Below are positions 62,253 through 64,000 of a DNA stretch of 64,000 bases, piece by piece. Numbering within the stretch: position 1 is the first letter of the stretch; every line of letters begins with the position of its first letter. A program made the position numbers and the translations under genes. Origin of the DNA: Eubacterium ramulus (GTDB lineage Bacteria > Bacillota > Clostridia > Lachnospirales > Lachnospiraceae). The DNA lies in NCBI RefSeq assembly GCF_003122485.1, contig NZ_JRFU01000121.1, positions 1 to 64,000 on the forward strand. Reading direction: 5' to 3'. Under the pieces are notes generated by a model, which was given only the letters and a program-made list of their open reading frames with translations, searched no databases and was not told where the DNA came from.

Positions 62253-62501
62253 ATGGAAAACAATAATAATAACCGTGCAGTGGCATCACTGGTTTTAGGA
62301 CTTGTCTCTATCGTGACATGGCTGTTCCCGATTGCCGGATATATTACAACCATTCTGGCAATTGTATTTGCAACAAAGGGACGTCACAGTGAGAAAAAAG
62401 GTATGGCGACAGCAGGTCTGGTACTTGGAATCATTTTCTTGGTAGTGACATTGCTGAATTCCATTTTTGGAGCAATCCTTGGGGTATTGGCAAATTTATA
62501 A
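62253..62501 (+). CDS. DUF4190-like small membrane protein
   Basis: Eighty-two residues with two hydrophobic helices (about 12-38 and 50-80) separated by a short basic loop (ATKGRHSEKKGMA). The pattern NNRAVASLVLGLVSIVTW and GMATAGLVLGII is typical of DUF4190. AGGAGG precedes the ATG. No function is known. A strong terminator follows at 62581. Confidence 0.75.
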   Translation: MENNNNNRAVASLVLGLVSIVTWLFPIAGYITTILAIVFATKGRHSEKKGMATAGLVLGIIFLVVTLLNSIFGAILGVLANL

Positions 62502-62580
62502 GCGTTTGAACGCAGGATAAGCAAAGTGATTATGTTCATGAGCAAGTAGCAGAAGCGGATTGTGAATGTCCGTTTTACTG

Positions 62581-62618
62581 AGATAGCAGTTGTAGCGATA
62601 CAACTGCTATCTTTTTTC
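62581..62618 (+). terminator. Terminator after the DUF4190-like gene
   Basis: AGATAGCAGTTGTA pairs with TACAACTGCTATCT (14 bp, loop of 4), followed by TTTTTC. Between it and the ABC permease lies about 300 bp of AT-rich DNA without a gene except for the inverted repeat at 62727. Confidence 0.92.
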
Positions 62619-62726
62619 TTTATAGAAGAATAGGAAAAATGAGAAAAAGGATTTTTTTGCAAAATATGTCCGATTGCTTTTTGTAAAAAAGTACCAAGAT
62701 ATGTGAAAGAAATATTGAAAAAGTTG

Positions 62727-62747
62727 TTGTAACCATGGAAGTTACAA
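62727..62747 (+). promoter_or_regulatory. Candidate operator upstream of the osmoprotectant transporter
   Basis: TTGTAAC-N7-GTTACAA, a perfect 7-bp inverted repeat, typical size for a dimeric repressor site. It lies about 175 bp before the permease start. I could not assign a clear -35/-10 pair next to it. Confidence 0.4.
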
Positions 62748-62922
62748 AAATACCTAGTAATTTACTCTAAAATGTAGTAAGATAGGTTGCGTCAGGCTGA
62801 TATTGGCTTGCAGGATAATTGTTTTTTTGCTAATATAGGTAAGATTAAGAAAGTAAGTATCAGTAAACTTTGGCTGTTTTTATGCAGACAAGATAGAAAT
62901 ATCAGGAAACGGAGGAGAAGTC

Positions 62923-63552
62923 ATGCAAGCATATGTGGAATATTTTCAAACGCATGGGCAGGAGTATCTGCATATGATTTGGCAGCATGTGTATCTAAGC
63001 CTTCTGGCGGTTGCCATTGCAGCTGCGATCGGTATTCCATGCGGAATCCTGTGCCTTCGTGTGCCAAAGGTGAAAAAAATACTGACCACCGGATTCAGTG
63101 CATTACGTATAATACCAAGTCTTGCGGTGTTGGTTATTCTGATTCCGATTATGGGCGTTGGTGTGAAACCGGCTTTGACAGCGTTGGTTATTCTGGCAAT
63201 CCCACCAATTCTGATCCAGACGACACTGGCTTTTTCACAGGTTCCGGCATTTATGTTGGAAGTGGCAGATGCCATGGGAATGGATAAAAAGAGAAAGTTC
63301 CGCCAGGTGGAAGTGCCGTTGGCAATGCCGGGCATTATCAGTGGTATCCGCATGGCGATGTCCGAGGTTATTGCAAGTGCGACACTGGCTGCGTATATCG
63401 GCGCAGGCGGTCTTGGTATTCTGATTTTTAATGGAATTAATCTGCTGAAAACGGAATATCTGGTGATCGGGGGTGGAACCGTAGCGGTGATCACAATGCT
63501 TTGCAGTATGGGACTTGGCGCGATTCAGAAAAAATTGAGCCGAGCAGCTTAA
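62923..63552 (+). CDS. Osmoprotectant ABC transporter permease (OpuCB/OpuBB-like)
   Basis: A 209-residue inner-membrane permease with about five to six helices and the binding-protein-dependent transport motif EVADAMGMDKKRKFRQVEVP contacting the ATPase. It matches the OpuC/ProW short permeases for glycine betaine, choline or carnitine (FSALRIIPSLAVLVILIPIM; AAYIGAGGLG). CGGAGGAG precedes the ATG. The binding protein follows after 139 bp. No ATPase gene is seen upstream, so it may lie beyond the window. Confidence 0.88.
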   Translation: MQAYVEYFQTHGQEYLHMIWQHVYLSLLAVAIAAAIGIPCGILCLRVPKVKKILTTGFSALRIIPSLAVLVILIPIMGVGVKPALTALVILAIPPILIQTTLAFSQVPAFMLEVADAMGMDKKRKFRQVEVPLAMPGIISGIRMAMSEVIASATLAAYIGAGGLGILIFNGINLLKTEYLVIGGGTVAVITMLCSMGLGAIQKKLSRAA

Positions 63553-63691
63553 CAAATCAAATATAAAAGTAGCATATGAATTGCTAAATGTAAGGAAAAC
63601 AAAGTGCAGAAGGAGAAAATTCCAGAGCATACTATCAATAGATATCATATAGAAGAATTGTTCAAAGAATGAACTACAGGAGGAAAAAGAG

Positions 63692-64000
63692 ATGAAAAAG
63701 AAATTATTTGCAGTAATCCTTGCAGTTGCGTCTTTTGCAGCGCTTGCGGGATGCGGAAGTAACGGAACAACAGACCAGAAAGCAGATGGAAGTGCAGCAA
63801 CTGAGAGCAATAGCAGTGCAAACGAGGACACTACCATTAAGATTGGAGCAAAAAGCTTTAGTGAAAGCAAAATTCTGGGCGAATTATATGCGCTGGCACT
63901 GGAAGATGCAGGTTATACCGTAGACCGTGAATTTGAGGTATCCGACAATCTGATCCATCAGGCAGTATGCGACGGTCAGATTGATATGTATCCGGAATAC
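63692..64000 (+). CDS. Osmoprotectant-binding lipoprotein (partial, cut by window end)
   Basis: The first 103 codons of a substrate-binding protein of the OpuC/OsmF type. The signal peptide MKKKLFAVILAVASFAALAG ends with lipidated C21, followed by a Ser/Asn/Thr-rich tether. The mature domain opens TIKIGAKSFSESKILGELY and QAVCDGQIDMYPEY, typical of glycine betaine/choline-binding proteins. AGGAGG lies upstream. It continues past 64000, so the ligand box is not visible. Confidence 0.88.
   Translation, partial: MKKKLFAVILAVASFAALAGCGSNGTTDQKADGSAATESNSSANEDTTIKIGAKSFSESKILGELYALALEDAGYTVDREFEVSDNLIHQAVCDGQIDMYPEY

Noticed and set aside
62787-63287. A 166-codon plus-strand frame overlapping the ABC permease start
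   Set aside because: Out of frame with a clear permease that has its own strong ribosome-binding site.
1-64000. CRISPR arrays, transposases, prophage genes or rRNA operons
   Set aside because: None was seen; there are no regularly spaced repeats and no mobile-element proteins in any frame.

Overview
The window is a chromosome segment of a spore-forming Firmicute, most likely a Lachnospiraceae gut anaerobe. The evidence is strong Shine-Dalgarno sequences, an alpha/beta-type small acid-soluble spore protein, the six-cysteine SCIFF peptide with its radical-SAM maturase, a zinc-ribbon S14, MutS2, a fused SecDF, and a thymidylate synthase that departs from the usual active site. I do not name a species. 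No phage, insertion sequence or CRISPR array was seen.

Layout. 1-7.2 kb: endonuclease III, a three-gene molybdenum hydroxylase (xanthine dehydrogenase type), a CorA-like Mg transporter, a deletion scar joining an alcohol dehydrogenase start to an AraC-family end, and a methyltransferase on the minus strand. 7.5-24.9 kb: one uninterrupted S10-spc-alpha superoperon (rpsJ to rplQ, with secY, adk, map, a KOW protein, infA, rpmJ and rpoA). It has clear promoters before rpsJ, adk and rpmJ and several unusually long, structured spacers that look like leader or processing RNAs. 25-41.9 kb: a small zinc ribbon, a phosphohexomutase, an AtoE-like transporter, a minus-strand mutS2-response regulator-sensor kinase cluster, an HtrA-like protein that has lost its catalytic residues, a YhaM-like nuclease, an RlmCD-type methyltransferase, a membrane-anchored C-type-lectin-fold protein, a family 3 glycosidase lipoprotein and a LysR regulator. 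42-47 kb: the spore protein and a polyol operon (zinc-type dehydrogenase, DeoR regulator, mannitol-type PTS EIICBA). 47-51.5 kb: an alpha/beta hydrolase, small membrane proteins, tRNA-Gly with a rearranged copy of its own 3' end beside it, thyA and folA. 51.5-57.6 kb: an AEC carrier, ilvB-ilvN-ilvE and a CNNM/CBS membrane protein. 57.8-62.5 kb: the SCIFF locus (TIGR04086-like membrane protein, scfA, scfB) running directly into secDF, then a small DUF4190-like protein. 62.9-64 kb: the start of an osmoprotectant ABC transporter (permease, then a binding lipoprotein cut by the window end).

How the genes fit together. The ribosomal block supplies ribosome parts, RNA polymerase alpha, protein export and N-terminal Met removal as one growth-rate unit. 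thyA-folA make dTMP. ilvBN and ilvE make branched-chain amino acids. The polyol operon couples PTS uptake to oxidation of the sugar phosphate. scfA-scfB-secDF links synthesis of a thioether-crosslinked peptide to a secretion component.

The most interesting non-coding signals are two long hairpins with different stems but a shared loop core at 46.9-47.1 kb, a promoter whose -10 lies in one arm of a terminator-like stem before rpmJ, tandem imperfect hairpin repeats inside the ribosomal operon, and a branched fold between thyA and folA. I found no clear previously undescribed multi-gene system. The best protein-level oddities are the HtrA pseudoprotease, the ThyA variant, the Cys-rich insert in IlvB and the lectin-fold surface protein. 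All calls come from reading the sequence; no database search was run.
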